From Azospirillum thiophilum (GTDB lineage Bacteria; Pseudomonadota; Alphaproteobacteria; Azospirillales; Azospirillaceae), in contig NZ_CP012401.1 of NCBI RefSeq assembly GCF_001305595.1, positions 2,243,001 to 2,307,000 of the forward strand: 64,000 nt of DNA. The letters are read 5' to 3'. This document shows, in pieces, positions 36,951 through 48,023 of the stretch. The position numbers and the translations under genes were made by a program. Below the pieces are notes generated by a model that was given only the letters and a program-made list of their open reading frames with translations, was not told the origin of the DNA and did no database searches. Position 1 is the stretch's first letter. Each line of letters starts with the position of its first letter.

Positions 36951-38083
36951 AGCTGCGGCGTGATGCTGATGATCGCCGCGGTCATCCGGCGCTCGTTCCA
37001 CGGCACGTCGTGGTAGGCTTCGGTCAGATAGCGGCTGTAGGGGTCGCGAATCCATTCCGCCGGGAACAGGGCCACCGTCTTCCGTCCTGCCGGATCGGCG
37101 GTCCCGGCGGCAACGGGTTGGCCTGTCAGCGCCGAGGCCATCGCCCGGCACAGGTCCGCCCCGGCCAGCCGGCCGAGATGGGTGGTCTGGGTCGGGCGGC
37201 CGTTGAACTCCAGGAACACCGGCGGTCCGCCATCCTCGGGCAGGATCGCGTCGATGCCGCCGAAGCCGGAATAGCCCGCCAGTTCCACCACCCGCCAGGC
37301 GGTCTCCAGCAGTGCCGGCTCATGGCCCAGCTCGATCACCGATGCGGGGCCGAAGGGGGCCGGCTGCTGGTGCAGGACCGTATAGGTGAAACCCGCCAGC
37401 ATCCGCCCGTTCAGTGCGGCGAACGAGACCGAGGCCGCGCGTCCACGCACGAACTCCTGCGCGACGAGGCCGCAGTCGGCAGGCAGCGGCGTACCGTCCT
37501 GAGTATGGAGCGCCGGATCCATCGCCCGTTCGATCGCCTGCCGCGCGTCTGCCACCGGCACCACGCCGCGTCCGGCGGAGCTGTAATCGCGTTTCAGCAG
37601 GAGAGGCGTGCCGAGCCCGGCGAGATCGGCCGCGGCGGTGCGGCCCGGTTCGATCATGATCTGGCGAGGCGTGCGGATGCCGGCCGCTGCCGCCCGCTCG
37701 ACGCAGCGCGACCGCAAGGCTTCCCACGGCGGGCCGCCGTACCATGCCCCGATGGCGCGCAATCCCCAGGCATCGGCGCCGGTCGCCGGAACGCGGTCCA
37801 GCAACCGCCCCGCACCGGCGAGTGCCACGGCGGCACTCTCCTCGCAGGCGATGACGATGTCGGCCCGTGCCTCCGCCGCGGCGCGCGCCGCGGTGATGGC
37901 GAGATCGTCGGCTGTCAACGATGAGGAAAAGCTGACCCCGCCATCGAGGAAATCGCTGAACAGGAGCAGAGAGTTCTTCGGGCAGACCACATGGACGCGA
38001 AAGCCTGCCGCTTTCAACGCGGCGGGCATCCGGGCGGTGCCGAATCGGTACATCGCGCTGGACACGAGCAGTGCCGTGGGCAT
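36938..38083 (-). CDS. ATP-grasp domain protein
   Basis: A 381-residue cytoplasmic ATP-grasp enzyme. The N-terminal preATP-grasp part is ALLVSSAMYRFGTARMPAAL, then VHVVCPKNSLLL. The ATP-grasp core has PLLLKRDYSSAGRGVVPV (nucleotide-binding Lys and glycine loop), GLVAQEFVRGRAASVSFAAL and the metal-binding end VFLEFNGRPTQTTHLGRLAG. ATP-grasp enzymes join a carboxylate to an amine or thiol; the substrates here are unknown. It stands alone, convergent with the DUF6494 gene and divergent from the DUF1289 gene. Confidence 0.85.
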   Translation of the reverse strand: MPTALLVSSAMYRFGTARMPAALKAAGFRVHVVCPKNSLLLFSDFLDGGVSFSSSLTADDLAITAARAAAEARADIVIACEESAAVALAGAGRLLDRVPATGADAWGLRAIGAWYGGPPWEALRSRCVERAAAAGIRTPRQIMIEPGRTAAADLAGLGTPLLLKRDYSSAGRGVVPVADARQAIERAMDPALHTQDGTPLPADCGLVAQEFVRGRAASVSFAALNGRMLAGFTYTVLHQQPAPFGPASVIELGHEPALLETAWRVVELAGYSGFGGIDAILPEDGGPPVFLEFNGRPTQTTHLGRLAGADLCRAMASALTGQPVAAGTADPAGRKTVALFPAEWIRDPYSRYLTEAYHDVPWNERRMTAAIISITPQLHPG

Positions 38084-38276
38084 TCGGGGGCTTCGGGCTG
38101 GTGGAAGGACGGCAGAGGTCTAGACCGCCGGACCGGCGACGGCAACCACCTCCGTTCCATCGAAGGCAGCCACGCGCCCGCCGGAGCCGCGGCCATCGAG
38201 GAGGGCATTGAGCGGCCCCCGCCTTTGGTCTAGGGATGGCACCGTCGATTACCGTCCGCCAGGGGAGCCCCACCGC

Positions 38277-38432
38277 ATGAGCGACGATCCGGATTGCCTT
38301 GGCATGTGCGCCATCGACGGCGACGTCTGCACCGGTTGCGGCCGCACGCTCGATCAGATCAACGCGGCCCGCGGCGACGAGGTCGGCGGGGAGGATGAGG
38401 GCCAGGGTGAGGGCAGGCGCCCGGCCGGCTGA
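38277..38432 (+). CDS. DUF1289 small cysteine-cluster protein
   Basis: A 51-residue protein with the DUF1289 pattern: CLGMCAIDGDVCTGCGRTLD, i.e. C-x3-C-x6-C-x2-C, likely a metal-binding knuckle. The usual Trp after the second pair is missing and the C-terminus is an acidic Gly/Glu tail, so it may be a diverged member. Function unknown. It lies between the divergent ATP-grasp gene and the 3' end of flgH. Confidence 0.8.
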   Translation: MSDDPDCLGMCAIDGDVCTGCGRTLDQINAARGDEVGGEDEGQGEGRRPAG

Positions 38433-38572
38433 CGCATCCGCCGCAGGGCGGCGGAAACGGCCCGGCAAAACCGCCCGGTCGGCAGAAATGTCCCGTCGTC
38501 CGATGAACAGCTTGACGGCCCGGCTCCCCCTGCTGCGGGATCCGGGCCGCCGCCTGTCCGTCAGGCACGTCC

Positions 38573-39337
38573 TCAGAACGGCATGATGATGTCGTAGAGC
38601 TGCTGGCCGTAGCGCGGCTGCTGGACGTCGCTGATCTGGCCGCGGCCGCCGTAGGAGATGCGGGCCTCGGCGATCTTCTCGTAGCTGATGGTGTTCTGGG
38701 CGGTGATGTCCTCGGGGCGGATCACGCCGTGGATCTGCAGGTCGCGGACTTCGAAATTGACCCGGACCTCCTGGCGCCCCTGGATGACCAGATTGCCGTT
38801 GGGCAGCGACTGGGTCACCAACGCCGCCACCTTCAGGTCGATCTGCTCGTTGCGGTTGACCGAGCCCTTGCCGTCGTTGCTGGTGTCGCTCGACAGGTCG
38901 ACCAGGCTGGAGGCCGAGGCGCCGGCCGGCAGCACGCGGCTCAGCGTGCCGGCCTCCAGGCCGAACAGGTTCGGCATGCCGGCCTTTTCGCTGTTGGCGC
39001 GCGAGCGCTTGCTCTCGTTTGCGACCTTGGCGCTGTCGTCGATCGAGATGTTGATGGTCAGGATGTCGCCGACCTTCGCCGCGCGCTGGTCCTTGAAGAA
39101 GGCCTTGGCCCCGGTGCGCCACAGCGAGTTCGGGTTGCGCTCGGTCGGCAGCGGGGTCGGCATCGGCAGGCTGACCGGCTGGTAGCCCGCCCTGGCCTGC
39201 GGATCCTGGATGGAGGACAGCTCCGGCGCCTTGCCGATGTCGGCGATGCGCGAGGCGGCACCGCAGGCGGTCAGGGACAGGGCGGCGGTCGTGACCATCG
39301 CGACGCGGAGCAGGCTGGTGGCGTAGGTGGCGGTCAT
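38573..39337 (-). CDS. flgH: FlgH, flagellar L-ring lipoprotein
   Basis: FlgH makes the outer-membrane L-ring. The 254-residue protein has a lipoprotein signal ending LSLTACG (lipidated Cys 25). Family blocks are NPNSLWRTGAKAFFKDQRAA, KVGDILTINISIDDSAKVAN, and the C-terminal VRVNFEVRDLQIHGVIRPED with ISYEKIAEARISYGGRG. It is the last gene of flgF-flgG-flgA-flgH, 13 bp after flgA. Confidence 0.97.
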   Translation of the reverse strand: MTATYATSLLRVAMVTTAALSLTACGAASRIADIGKAPELSSIQDPQARAGYQPVSLPMPTPLPTERNPNSLWRTGAKAFFKDQRAAKVGDILTINISIDDSAKVANESKRSRANSEKAGMPNLFGLEAGTLSRVLPAGASASSLVDLSSDTSNDGKGSVNRNEQIDLKVAALVTQSLPNGNLVIQGRQEVRVNFEVRDLQIHGVIRPEDITAQNTISYEKIAEARISYGGRGQISDVQQPRYGQQLYDIIMPF

Positions 39338-39350
39338 TGGAGATTTCTCC

Positions 39351-40136
39351 TCACTGCGCGATGGTGCCGGGCTTTGCCACGGCGACGACGTTGGGGCCTG
39401 CGACCGTCGCTTCGACGATGCGGTTGGACTGGATGTTGACGACGCGGATGACCTCGCCCCGGCCGCCGTCCTGCAGGGCCTTGCCCTGGGTGGTCAGCGT
39501 CATCGCCGGTGTGGTCAGGGTGATGGTGACCAGCGAGCCCTTGTCGATCATGCGCGGCGACTGCAGGTCGCGCAGCCGCACGGCCTGGTTGGTGGAGATG
39601 CCGCGCCGCGGCGTCATGCCGATCAGCTGGGCGTCGGTGGCGGCGGTGTCGCTGGTGGTCATGTCGGCGCGCACGTCCTGCCAGTCGACGTCTCCCGGCC
39701 CGATGATGTCGCCGGGGATGACGCGGCGGGTCAGCACCGGGATCTGCACCACGCCGAAGGCGCGGCCCGACACCGGCAGGCGCACCGCGGTCCCCGTCAC
39801 CACCACCTCGGCGGCGAAGCGGCCCTGCACCGGGCTGTAATAGAGATTCTCGACCGCCAACCCGCCGCCGCCCTGGGGGGCGCGCAGTTCCGCCACGCGG
39901 GTGTCCAGCTCCATCTGCAGCCGGCCGAGCGTCACCACCTTCGACAGCGCGTCGGACAGCACGGCCTCGACGTGCGGCATCCCGTAGACGAGTTCGGGGG
40001 CCGGGGCGGCGGCCACGCCCGCCGCGGTGGCGGCCAGCCCGGCGACCGGAGCGGTCATCAGGGCGGCGCCGAGCAGGAGGGCGGAGAGGCTGCGGGTGGC
40101 GAAGCTTCTGGCGGGGCGGTTGGCGGGGCGGATCAT
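39351..40136 (-). CDS. flgA: FlgA, P-ring assembly chaperone
   Basis: FlgA is a periplasmic chaperone for FlgI. The 261-residue protein has a Sec signal (SLSALLLGAALMTAPVAGLA) and two beta domains. The C-terminal SAF-type part contains VLTRRVIPGDIIGPGDVDWQ, MTPRRGISTNQAVRLRDLQS, and GSLVTITLTTPAMTLTTQGK. It lies between flgG and flgH. Confidence 0.95.
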   Translation of the reverse strand: MIRPANRPARSFATRSLSALLLGAALMTAPVAGLAATAAGVAAAPAPELVYGMPHVEAVLSDALSKVVTLGRLQMELDTRVAELRAPQGGGGLAVENLYYSPVQGRFAAEVVVTGTAVRLPVSGRAFGVVQIPVLTRRVIPGDIIGPGDVDWQDVRADMTTSDTAATDAQLIGMTPRRGISTNQAVRLRDLQSPRMIDKGSLVTITLTTPAMTLTTQGKALQDGGRGEVIRVVNIQSNRIVEATVAGPNVVAVAKPGTIAQ

Positions 40137-40184
40137 GGCGGCAATTCCCGAGTTGAGGCCGAGAGGAAGGACCGGGGACCGGCG

Positions 40185-40970
40185 TTACTTCATCTGGCTG
40201 GCTTGCTGCATCATCTCGTCGGTGGTCTTGATGACCTTGGAGTTCATCTCGTAGGCGCGCTGCGCGGTGATCAGGGTCGTGATCTCCTGCACCACGTTGA
40301 CGTTCGAGGTCTCCAGAGCGCCCTGGGTGATGCGGCCGAAGCCGGGGGCGCCGGGGTTGCCGGTCACGGCCTGGCCCGAGGCGCCCGTTTCCAGGAACAG
40401 GTTGTCGCCCGTGGCCTCCAGGCCGGCGGCGTTGGCGAAGGTGCTCAGCTGGATCTGGCCGACATTCTGCGTCGCCGTCTGGCCATCCAGCTTCACCATC
40501 ACCTCGCCCGAGGAGTTGATGGCGATGTCGACCGCATCGGTCGGGATGGTGATGTTGGGCTGGATCGGATAGCCGTCGGCGGTGACGATCACGCCTTCCG
40601 GCGACAGCTTGAAGTTGCCGGCGCGGGTATAGGAGGTGTCGCCGCTGGGCAGCGTCACCTGGAAATAGCCCGAGCCGTTGATGGCGACGTCCAGCTTGTT
40701 GTCGGTGATGTTCAGGTTGCCCTGTTCCAGCACCCGGGCCACCGCGGCGACGCGCACGCCGGCGCCCACCTGCACGCCGGTCGGCACCACGGTGCCGGCA
40801 TCCGACGAGGTCGAGCCGATGCGGCGGAAATTCTGGTACAGCAGGTCCTGGAATTCGGCCCGCTGCTTCTTGTAGCCGGTGGTGGTCGAGTTGGCGATGT
40901 TGTTGGAGATCGTCTCGACGTTGAGCTGCTGGGCGATCATGCCGGTGGCGCCGATGGCGAGGCTGCGCAT
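40185..40970 (-). CDS. flgG: FlgG, distal rod protein
   Basis: A 261-residue rod protein. The N-terminal axial motif is QQLNVETISNNIANSTTTGY followed by KKQRAEFQDLLYQNFRRIGS. The rod-specific D1 domain has VRVAAVARVLEQGNLNITDN and YTRAGNFKLSPEGVIVTADG. The C-terminal helix LETSNVNVVQEITTLITAQR, then YEMNSKVIKTTDEMMQQAS, is typical. It follows flgF by 31 bp. Confidence 0.98.
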   Translation of the reverse strand: MRSLAIGATGMIAQQLNVETISNNIANSTTTGYKKQRAEFQDLLYQNFRRIGSTSSDAGTVVPTGVQVGAGVRVAAVARVLEQGNLNITDNKLDVAINGSGYFQVTLPSGDTSYTRAGNFKLSPEGVIVTADGYPIQPNITIPTDAVDIAINSSGEVMVKLDGQTATQNVGQIQLSTFANAAGLEATGDNLFLETGASGQAVTGNPGAPGFGRITQGALETSNVNVVQEITTLITAQRAYEMNSKVIKTTDEMMQQASQMK

Positions 40971-41001
40971 TGTGGTCTTCTCCTCTCGTCGTCGGTCTGG
41001 T

Positions 41002-41724
41002 TCAGACGCTGCGGCCCAGACGCTGGATCATCGTGCGGATGCGCTCGTGCTCGTTGTCCATCATCCGCTGGGCGGACATGTACTGACGCTGGACCTCGAT
41101 CATCTGCGTCATCTCGACCACGGGCTTTACGTTGGAACCTTCAAGCAAACCCTGTGCCACTTTCGTCTCGACCGGGGCGGGCTCGGGCTGCTCGTCGGTG
41201 ACGTACAGGCCGTTGCCGACCTCGGTCATCAGCTGCTCGTTCTTGAAGGTGACGATGTTCAGCTTGCCGACCGGTCCCAGCTCGGTGGCGACGGTGCCGT
41301 CGCCGCTGACCTTGACGTCGCTGGTGCCGGCCGGCATGACCAGCGGCTGGCCGTTGTTGGCCAGGACCGGCAGGCCGCCGGCATCGACGATCTGGCGCTG
41401 GTCGTTCAGGCGGAAATTGCCGGCGCGGGTGTAGCGAGGGCCGCTGGCGGTATCGACGGTGAAGTATCCCTGGCCGGTCAGCGCCAGATCCAGCGGGTTG
41501 CCGGTCTGGGTCATGGCGCCGTTGGACAGGTCGCGCACCACGGCGCGGTCCTGGACGAAGCTGACCTTCTCGTGCAGGCCCGGCCTTTCGACGAATTCGG
41601 TGAACAGCATCCGCTGGTTCTTGTAGCCGGCCGTGTTCATGTTCGCGATGTTGTTCGAGGTGACGTCCAGCTGGCGTTGCAGTGCCATCTGGCGCGACAT
41701 GGCGACGTAGATCGAATTTTCCAT
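41002..41724 (-). CDS. flgF: FlgF, proximal rod protein
   Basis: A 240-residue rod protein with MENSIYVAMSRQMALQRQLD and VTSNNIANMNTAGYKNQRML at the start. The middle has QTGNPLDLALTGQGYFTVDT and YTRAGNFRLNDQRQIVDAGG, and the C-terminal helix is VKPVVEMTQMIEVQRQYMSA. It is the first gene of flgF-flgG-flgA-flgH, with a textbook sigma-54 promoter 63 bp upstream. Confidence 0.97.
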   Translation of the reverse strand: MENSIYVAMSRQMALQRQLDVTSNNIANMNTAGYKNQRMLFTEFVERPGLHEKVSFVQDRAVVRDLSNGAMTQTGNPLDLALTGQGYFTVDTASGPRYTRAGNFRLNDQRQIVDAGGLPVLANNGQPLVMPAGTSDVKVSGDGTVATELGPVGKLNIVTFKNEQLMTEVGNGLYVTDEQPEPAPVETKVAQGLLEGSNVKPVVEMTQMIEVQRQYMSAQRMMDNEHERIRTMIQRLGRSV

Positions 41725-41786
41725 CTTGCGGCCTCTTCACCTTGCGAACTGATCGGGCGGAACCGTCCGACCGGCGAAAGGGACAA

Positions 41787-41802
41787 TGCAGGCGGCGTGC
41801 CA
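41787..41802 (-). promoter_or_regulatory. Sigma-54 promoter of flgF-flgG-flgA-flgH
   Basis: The minus strand reads TGGCACG-CCGC-CTGCA. GG and GC are exactly ten bases apart, and only one base differs from TGGCACG-N4-TTGCA. The -12 element lies about 64 bp before the flgF start. Confidence 0.82.
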
Positions 41803-41834
41803 GTTCCGTCGAAGCTCCCGGACAGCAGGAAACC

Positions 41835-41946
41835 GGGCAAGGACGGGGCGTTCCCGCCGGGTGGGGCAGGGGATGCCGGGCAGAATCTGCCGGGGGACGG
41901 GATGTCCTTGCCGGGTCCGGCCGGGCAAGGACATCCCGTTCCCGCC
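41835..41946. repeat. Direct and inverted repeat cluster between divergent flagellar operons
   Basis: GGGCAAGGAC-N5-GTTCCCGCC occurs twice (41835-41858 and 41923-41946) with different 5-bp centres. An inverted copy, ACGGGATGTCCTTGCC (41897-41912), pairs perfectly with 41924-41939 to form a 16-bp hairpin with an 11-nt loop. The cluster starts about 30 bp upstream of the sigma-54 promoter, where an enhancer-binding activator would sit. The rest of the 554-bp gap 41725-42278 has no gene and a short AT-rich patch at 42189-42216, probably the fliL promoter. Confidence 0.7.
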
Positions 41947-42278
41947 GCAACGGGCTGCGGCGGGGCGATGACGGTCCGGCCCGCCGGCCCGGGAAGGGCG
42001 GCGGGTCGCGGAGGCGGAGTCCGGGCGTCGCGGCGGCCGGTCCGGGAGATGAGGCCCGGGAGATGGAGTCCGGGGGATCGACAGGCGCCGCGCAGGGACT
42101 GCCGGGCAGCCCCAATCAAGAACCGTGCCGAAACCGCAACGGATGGTGCAAACCTGTCCGCCCGGGGCGGTCCACCGGCCACTCGAAAGGAGTTATTAAC
42201 TATCCCAAAAGTAGCTTTGACCTGGACAGGCGGGGGATGCCCTGTGCCCTTGCGTAGCTCGAACGATTCCAGGATGTC

Positions 42279-42830
42279 ATGGCTGCCGAATCCAATGCCG
42301 GCGAACTTTCGACCGACGGCCTGCCCCGGAAGAAATTCAGCGGCAAGAAGCTGGTTCTGTTCGTCGTCCTGCCGCTCGTCCTGCTGATCGGCGCCGGTGC
42401 GGGCGTCTATTTCTCCGGCCTGCTCGACAGCCTGCTGGGCAAGGAGGAGCCGGCGGCGGAGGGCGAGCAGGCCGCGGCGGAGGGCGAGCATGGGGCCGAG
42501 CCGGGCAAGGCCGATCCGCATGCCGCCCCGGTCTTCTACGACCTGCCGGACATGCTGGTAAACCTGAACACCGGCAACAAGCGGCCGGCCTTTCTGAAGA
42601 TCAAGATCTCGATCCAGCTGTCCAAGCCGGAGGATGTCGGCGCGGTGGAGCATGTTCTGCCGCGCATCATCGACAATTTCCAGGTGTATCTGCGCGAATT
42701 GCGGCTGGAGGATCTGCGCGGGTCGGCCGGCATGTACCGGCTGCGCCAGGAACTGCTGCTGCGCATCACCGCCGCGGCCTTTCCGGTGAAGGTGAAGGAC
42801 GTGCTGTTCAAGGAAATGCTGGTCCAGTGA
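42279..42830 (+). CDS. fliL: FliL, flagellar stator-associated protein
   Basis: FliL surrounds or supports the MotAB stator at the basal body. The 183-residue protein has one membrane segment (LVLFVVLPLVLLIGAGAGVY), an acidic Ala/Glu linker, and the periplasmic domain: FYDLPDMLVNLNTGNKRPAF, LKIKISIQLSKPEDVGAVEH, and the end YRLRQELLLRITAAAFPVKV. It is first of fliL-fliM-DUF6468-motE. Confidence 0.95.
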   Translation: MAAESNAGELSTDGLPRKKFSGKKLVLFVVLPLVLLIGAGAGVYFSGLLDSLLGKEEPAAEGEQAAAEGEHGAEPGKADPHAAPVFYDLPDMLVNLNTGNKRPAFLKIKISIQLSKPEDVGAVEHVLPRIIDNFQVYLRELRLEDLRGSAGMYRLRQELLLRITAAAFPVKVKDVLFKEMLVQ

Positions 42831-42879
42831 CGGCCGTGCCGGTTTGGACGGCGGCCCGGTCGGGTGGGGGTTGAGGCCG

Positions 42880-43953
42880 ATGAGCGACACCGAAGAGCTG
42901 AGCGAAGAGGAAAGGCTTGCCGCCGAATGGGCGGCACTGGCCGAGGACAGCGGCGACGTCGGCGACATGGGCGGCGGCGGGTCGACCCGTGTCCTCAACC
43001 AGGACGAGATCGACAGCCTGCTCGGCTTCGACCAGGGCGGTGCCGGCGACGGCGACAATTCCGGCATCATGGCGCTGGTCAACTCGGCGCTGGTCAACTA
43101 CGAACGCCTGCCCATGCTGGAGGTGGTCTTCGACCGCCTCGTCCGCATGATGTCCACCAGCTTGCGCAATTTCACCTCCGACAATGTCGAGGTCAGCCTC
43201 GACCAGATCTCGTCGGTGCGCTTCGGCGACTATCTGAACTCGATCCCGCTGCCGGCGATGCTGTCGGTCTTCAAGGCGGAGGAGTGGGACAATTACGGCC
43301 TGATGGTCGTGGACTCGGCGCTGATCTATTCCATCGTCGACGTGCTGCTGGGCGGCCGGCGCGGCACGGCGGCGATGCGCATCGAAGGGCGCCCCTACAC
43401 CACCATCGAGCGCAACCTCGTGGAACGCATGGTCCATGTGGTGCTGTCCGACCTGTCCGCCGCCTTCGACCCGCTGTCGCCCGTCACCTTCCGCTTCGAC
43501 CGGCTGGAGACCAACCCGCGCTTCGCCACCATCGCGCGGCCCGCCAACGCGGCGGTGCTGGTCAAGCTGCGCATCGACATGGAGGATCGCGGCGGCCGGC
43601 TGGAGCTGATGATCCCCTATGCGACGCTGGAGCCGGTGCGCGAACTGCTGCTCCAGATGTTCATGGGCGAGAAGTTCGGCCGTGACTCGATCTGGGAAAC
43701 CCACCTGGCCTCGGAGCTGATGGTGACGGACGTCGATCTGTCCGCCGTGCTGGACGAGGTGACGATGACCCTGCACGACGTGCTGAACTGGCGCGTCGGC
43801 ACCCGTATCCTGCTGAACGCCACCCCGGACGGCGCCATAGAGCTGCGCTGCGGCGACGTGTCGATGTTCCAGGGGCGGATGGGGCGCAAGGGCGGGCACA
43901 TCGCCGTCCGGCTGGAAAAGGAACTGCCCAAGCAGGAGGTCATGAGGCTATGA
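42880..43953 (+). CDS. fliM: FliM, flagellar motor switch protein
   Basis: FliM is the C-ring protein that binds phospho-CheY and passes the switch signal to FliG. The 357-residue protein has an acidic N-terminus, the LNQDEIDSLLGFDQGG segment, and the GGxG-type middle domain (NYERLPMLEVVFDRLVRMMS; SVFKAEEWDNYGLMVVDSAL; LVERMVHVVLSDLSAAFDPL). The C-terminal SpoA domain is VTMTLHDVLNWRVGTRILL. The ATG at 42880 (MSDTEELSEEERL) was chosen. Its stop overlaps the next start by four bases (ATGA). Confidence 0.97.
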   Translation: MSDTEELSEEERLAAEWAALAEDSGDVGDMGGGGSTRVLNQDEIDSLLGFDQGGAGDGDNSGIMALVNSALVNYERLPMLEVVFDRLVRMMSTSLRNFTSDNVEVSLDQISSVRFGDYLNSIPLPAMLSVFKAEEWDNYGLMVVDSALIYSIVDVLLGGRRGTAAMRIEGRPYTTIERNLVERMVHVVLSDLSAAFDPLSPVTFRFDRLETNPRFATIARPANAAVLVKLRIDMEDRGGRLELMIPYATLEPVRELLLQMFMGEKFGRDSIWETHLASELMVTDVDLSAVLDEVTMTLHDVLNWRVGTRILLNATPDGAIELRCGDVSMFQGRMGRKGGHIAVRLEKELPKQEVMRL

Positions 43954-44615
43954 GTCCGCTGGTCTCCATCATCATCGATGTCGTGATGGTCGGCCTGCTG
44001 GCGGCGACCATCGCCTACGCGATCATCCTGAACCGGCAGATCATCGCGCTGCGCGAAAGCCGCGGCGAGATGGCCGAACTGATCCGGGGCCTCAACGAGG
44101 CGATGGGGCGGGCGGAGACCGGGGTGCGCACGCTGAAGAAGGCGGCCGGCGACACGGGCGAGGAGCTTCAGCGCACCGTCGCCAAGGCTCAGGCCCTGCG
44201 CGACGAACTGCATTTCATGATCGAGGCGGCCGACACGCTGGCGAACCGGCTGGGCGGCGTCGGGGGCCGCGACGGCCTGCGCGGCGATGCGGCCCGGGAT
44301 ATGGGCCGTGAAATGGGACGCTCTGCCGCCGTCGCCCCGCCGCTGGCGGCGCGCAGCCCGGCCCGGGCGCCGCTGGTGGCGCCGCGACCCGCCCTGCGCA
44401 GCTTCCCGGCCGAGGACGATGACGACCATCACGACGCGCCGCCGCCCGCCCGCCTCGACCCCGGCCGGTCCGATGCGCCGCCGCGCCGCGCCGTCGCCCG
44501 GGCGGAGCCGGCGGGCGAGCCGCGCGACCCCATGCTGCGCGACGGCGAAAGCCTGTCGCGGGCCGAACGCGAACTGCTGCAGGCGATCGAGAACGCCGGT
44601 AAGGGGCTCGGATGA
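43950..44615 (+). CDS. DUF6468 flagellar-operon protein
   Basis: A 221-residue protein with one N-terminal membrane segment (SIIIDVVMVGLLAATIAYAI), a coiled coil to about residue 95 (IIALRESRGEMAELIRGLNE; TLKKAAGDTGEELQRTVAKA), an Ala/Arg/Pro-rich linker, and a short conserved end SLSRAERELLQAIENAGKGL. It is found beside fliM in Rhodospirillales (DUF6468). Start and stop overlap both neighbours by four bases, so it is made together with FliM and MotE. A motor-associated role is inferred from position only. Confidence 0.82.
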   Translation: MSPLVSIIIDVVMVGLLAATIAYAIILNRQIIALRESRGEMAELIRGLNEAMGRAETGVRTLKKAAGDTGEELQRTVAKAQALRDELHFMIEAADTLANRLGGVGGRDGLRGDAARDMGREMGRSAAVAPPLAARSPARAPLVAPRPALRSFPAEDDDDHHDAPPPARLDPGRSDAPPRRAVARAEPAGEPRDPMLRDGESLSRAERELLQAIENAGKGLG

Positions 44616-45601
44616 GCATGCGCACCAATGACGGACGGCCTGCCGCGGCGGCGGGCGGCACTGCGGAACCCAGGGTGGTGATCCGTCCGGCCGGCGCCGC
44701 GCCGACCGGCGTGCGCACCTCCCCCACGCTCGCCGCGCAGCAGGCCCAGCAGGCGCAACTGCCGGCCGTGCGCCCAGCCGGCAAGGCTCCGGTGAAGAAG
44801 GGCAAGGGCAAGGCCAAGGCGCGCAAGCCGGCGCGGCCGCGCGTGCCGCTGACCGAGCGGCTGCGGGCTCGGATGCGCGGTTTCCGCTTCCGCTTGCTGC
44901 CGCTGACCATCTTCGTCGCGGTGATGATGCTGGGGGTGCGGGTCGGCGATCTGTGGCGGCTCGCCACCCATGACGCCCGCCTGCCCGATTTCCCGGTCAG
45001 CCTCGCCCAGGGGCCGCAAAGCAACACCCCGGCGACGCCGCCCGGCCAGACCCCGCCCGCCGCCACCACCAAGCCGATGGCGAACGCGACCGGCAAGGAG
45101 CCGCCGCCGGCCCCCGGCGGGGCGAGCGCCGCGGCCGGCGCCCCGGCCGCCAATGCGCCGCCGGCCCCGCTCGGCCCGATCGACAACCAGGAACTGCTCC
45201 AGCATTTCGCCGACCGCCGCGCCGAGATCGAGCGCCGCACCAAGGAGATGGAACAGCGCGAAGCCCTGCTGGCCGCCGCCGAGAAGCGGATCGACCAGAA
45301 GGTGGCGGAGATGGAGAAGACCCGCGCCGACATCCAGAAGCTGATGGCCCAGGGCGACGACAAGCAGTCGGCGCAGCTGGAAAGCCTGGTGAAGATCTAC
45401 GAGACGATGAAGCCGAAGGAAGCGGCCCGCATCTTCGAGGAACTCGACATGCCGGTGCTGCTGGGCGTCATCCAGAAGATGAAGGAACAGAAGACCGCGC
45501 CGATCCTGGCCGCCATGGACCCGGTGAAGGCCAAGGAGGTCACCTCGGCCCTGGTCGAACGCCGCGTGCCGCTGACGGCGACGGTCACGGTTCCGAAGTA
45601 G
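44612..45601 (+). CDS. motE: MotE-like flagellar motor chaperone
   Basis: MotE is the periplasmic chaperone of MotC in rhizobia; the C-terminal MgtE_N-like domain is the mark. The 329-residue protein has a Lys/Arg-rich cytoplasmic N-terminus, one membrane segment (LLPLTIFVAVMMLGVRVGDL), a Pro/Ala linker, and a coiled coil (ADRRAEIERRTKEMEQREAL). The conserved end is YETMKPKEAARIFEELDMPV, LLGVIQKMKEQKTAPILAAM, and DPVKAKEVTSALVERR. It is last in the fliL operon and is followed by element copy 5. No motC is in view. Confidence 0.85.
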   Translation: MSMRTNDGRPAAAAGGTAEPRVVIRPAGAAPTGVRTSPTLAAQQAQQAQLPAVRPAGKAPVKKGKGKAKARKPARPRVPLTERLRARMRGFRFRLLPLTIFVAVMMLGVRVGDLWRLATHDARLPDFPVSLAQGPQSNTPATPPGQTPPAATTKPMANATGKEPPPAPGGASAAAGAPAANAPPAPLGPIDNQELLQHFADRRAEIERRTKEMEQREALLAAAEKRIDQKVAEMEKTRADIQKLMAQGDDKQSAQLESLVKIYETMKPKEAARIFEELDMPVLLGVIQKMKEQKTAPILAAMDPVKAKEVTSALVERRVPLTATVTVPK

Positions 45602-45630
45602 GGACGATTTTACTTGGTGGGGCACTCAGC

Positions 45631-45762
45631 GGTGCCCCCTCCCTAACCCTCCCCCACCTTCGGTGGGAGAGGGGACTGCCGCCGCATTGCGAATTTGCCC
45701 TCTCCCGCCGAAGGCGGGGGAGGGAGGGACCCGCGGCGAAGCCGTGGGAGGGAGGGGGCACC
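45631..45762. repeat. Palindromic intergenic element, copy 5 (best-defined ends)
   Basis: This 132-bp copy is bounded by perfect 14-bp inverted repeats GGTGCCCCCTCCCT and AGGGAGGGGGCACC. Inside are CCCCCACCttcGGTGGG, the conserved GACTGCCGCCGC, CTCCCGCCgaaGGCGGGGGAG, and the third hairpin CCGCGGCgaaGCCGTGG. It fills the gap between the convergent motE and parC genes. Confidence 0.88.
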
Positions 45763-45785
45763 AGAAAGCACCCCCAAACCCCCTG

Positions 45786-48011
<2,226 letters not shown>

Positions 48012-48023
48012 GATCAGGGGGGT

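Noticed and set aside
42189-42216. Possible CtrA box before fliL
   Set aside because: Only one TTAA half-site is present; the second half at the N7 spacing is AAAA, so the match is too weak to list as a site.
45631-45762. Repeat copies considered as CRISPR or insertion sequences
   Set aside because: The copies are scattered singly rather than in regular arrays, and none carries a transposase frame.
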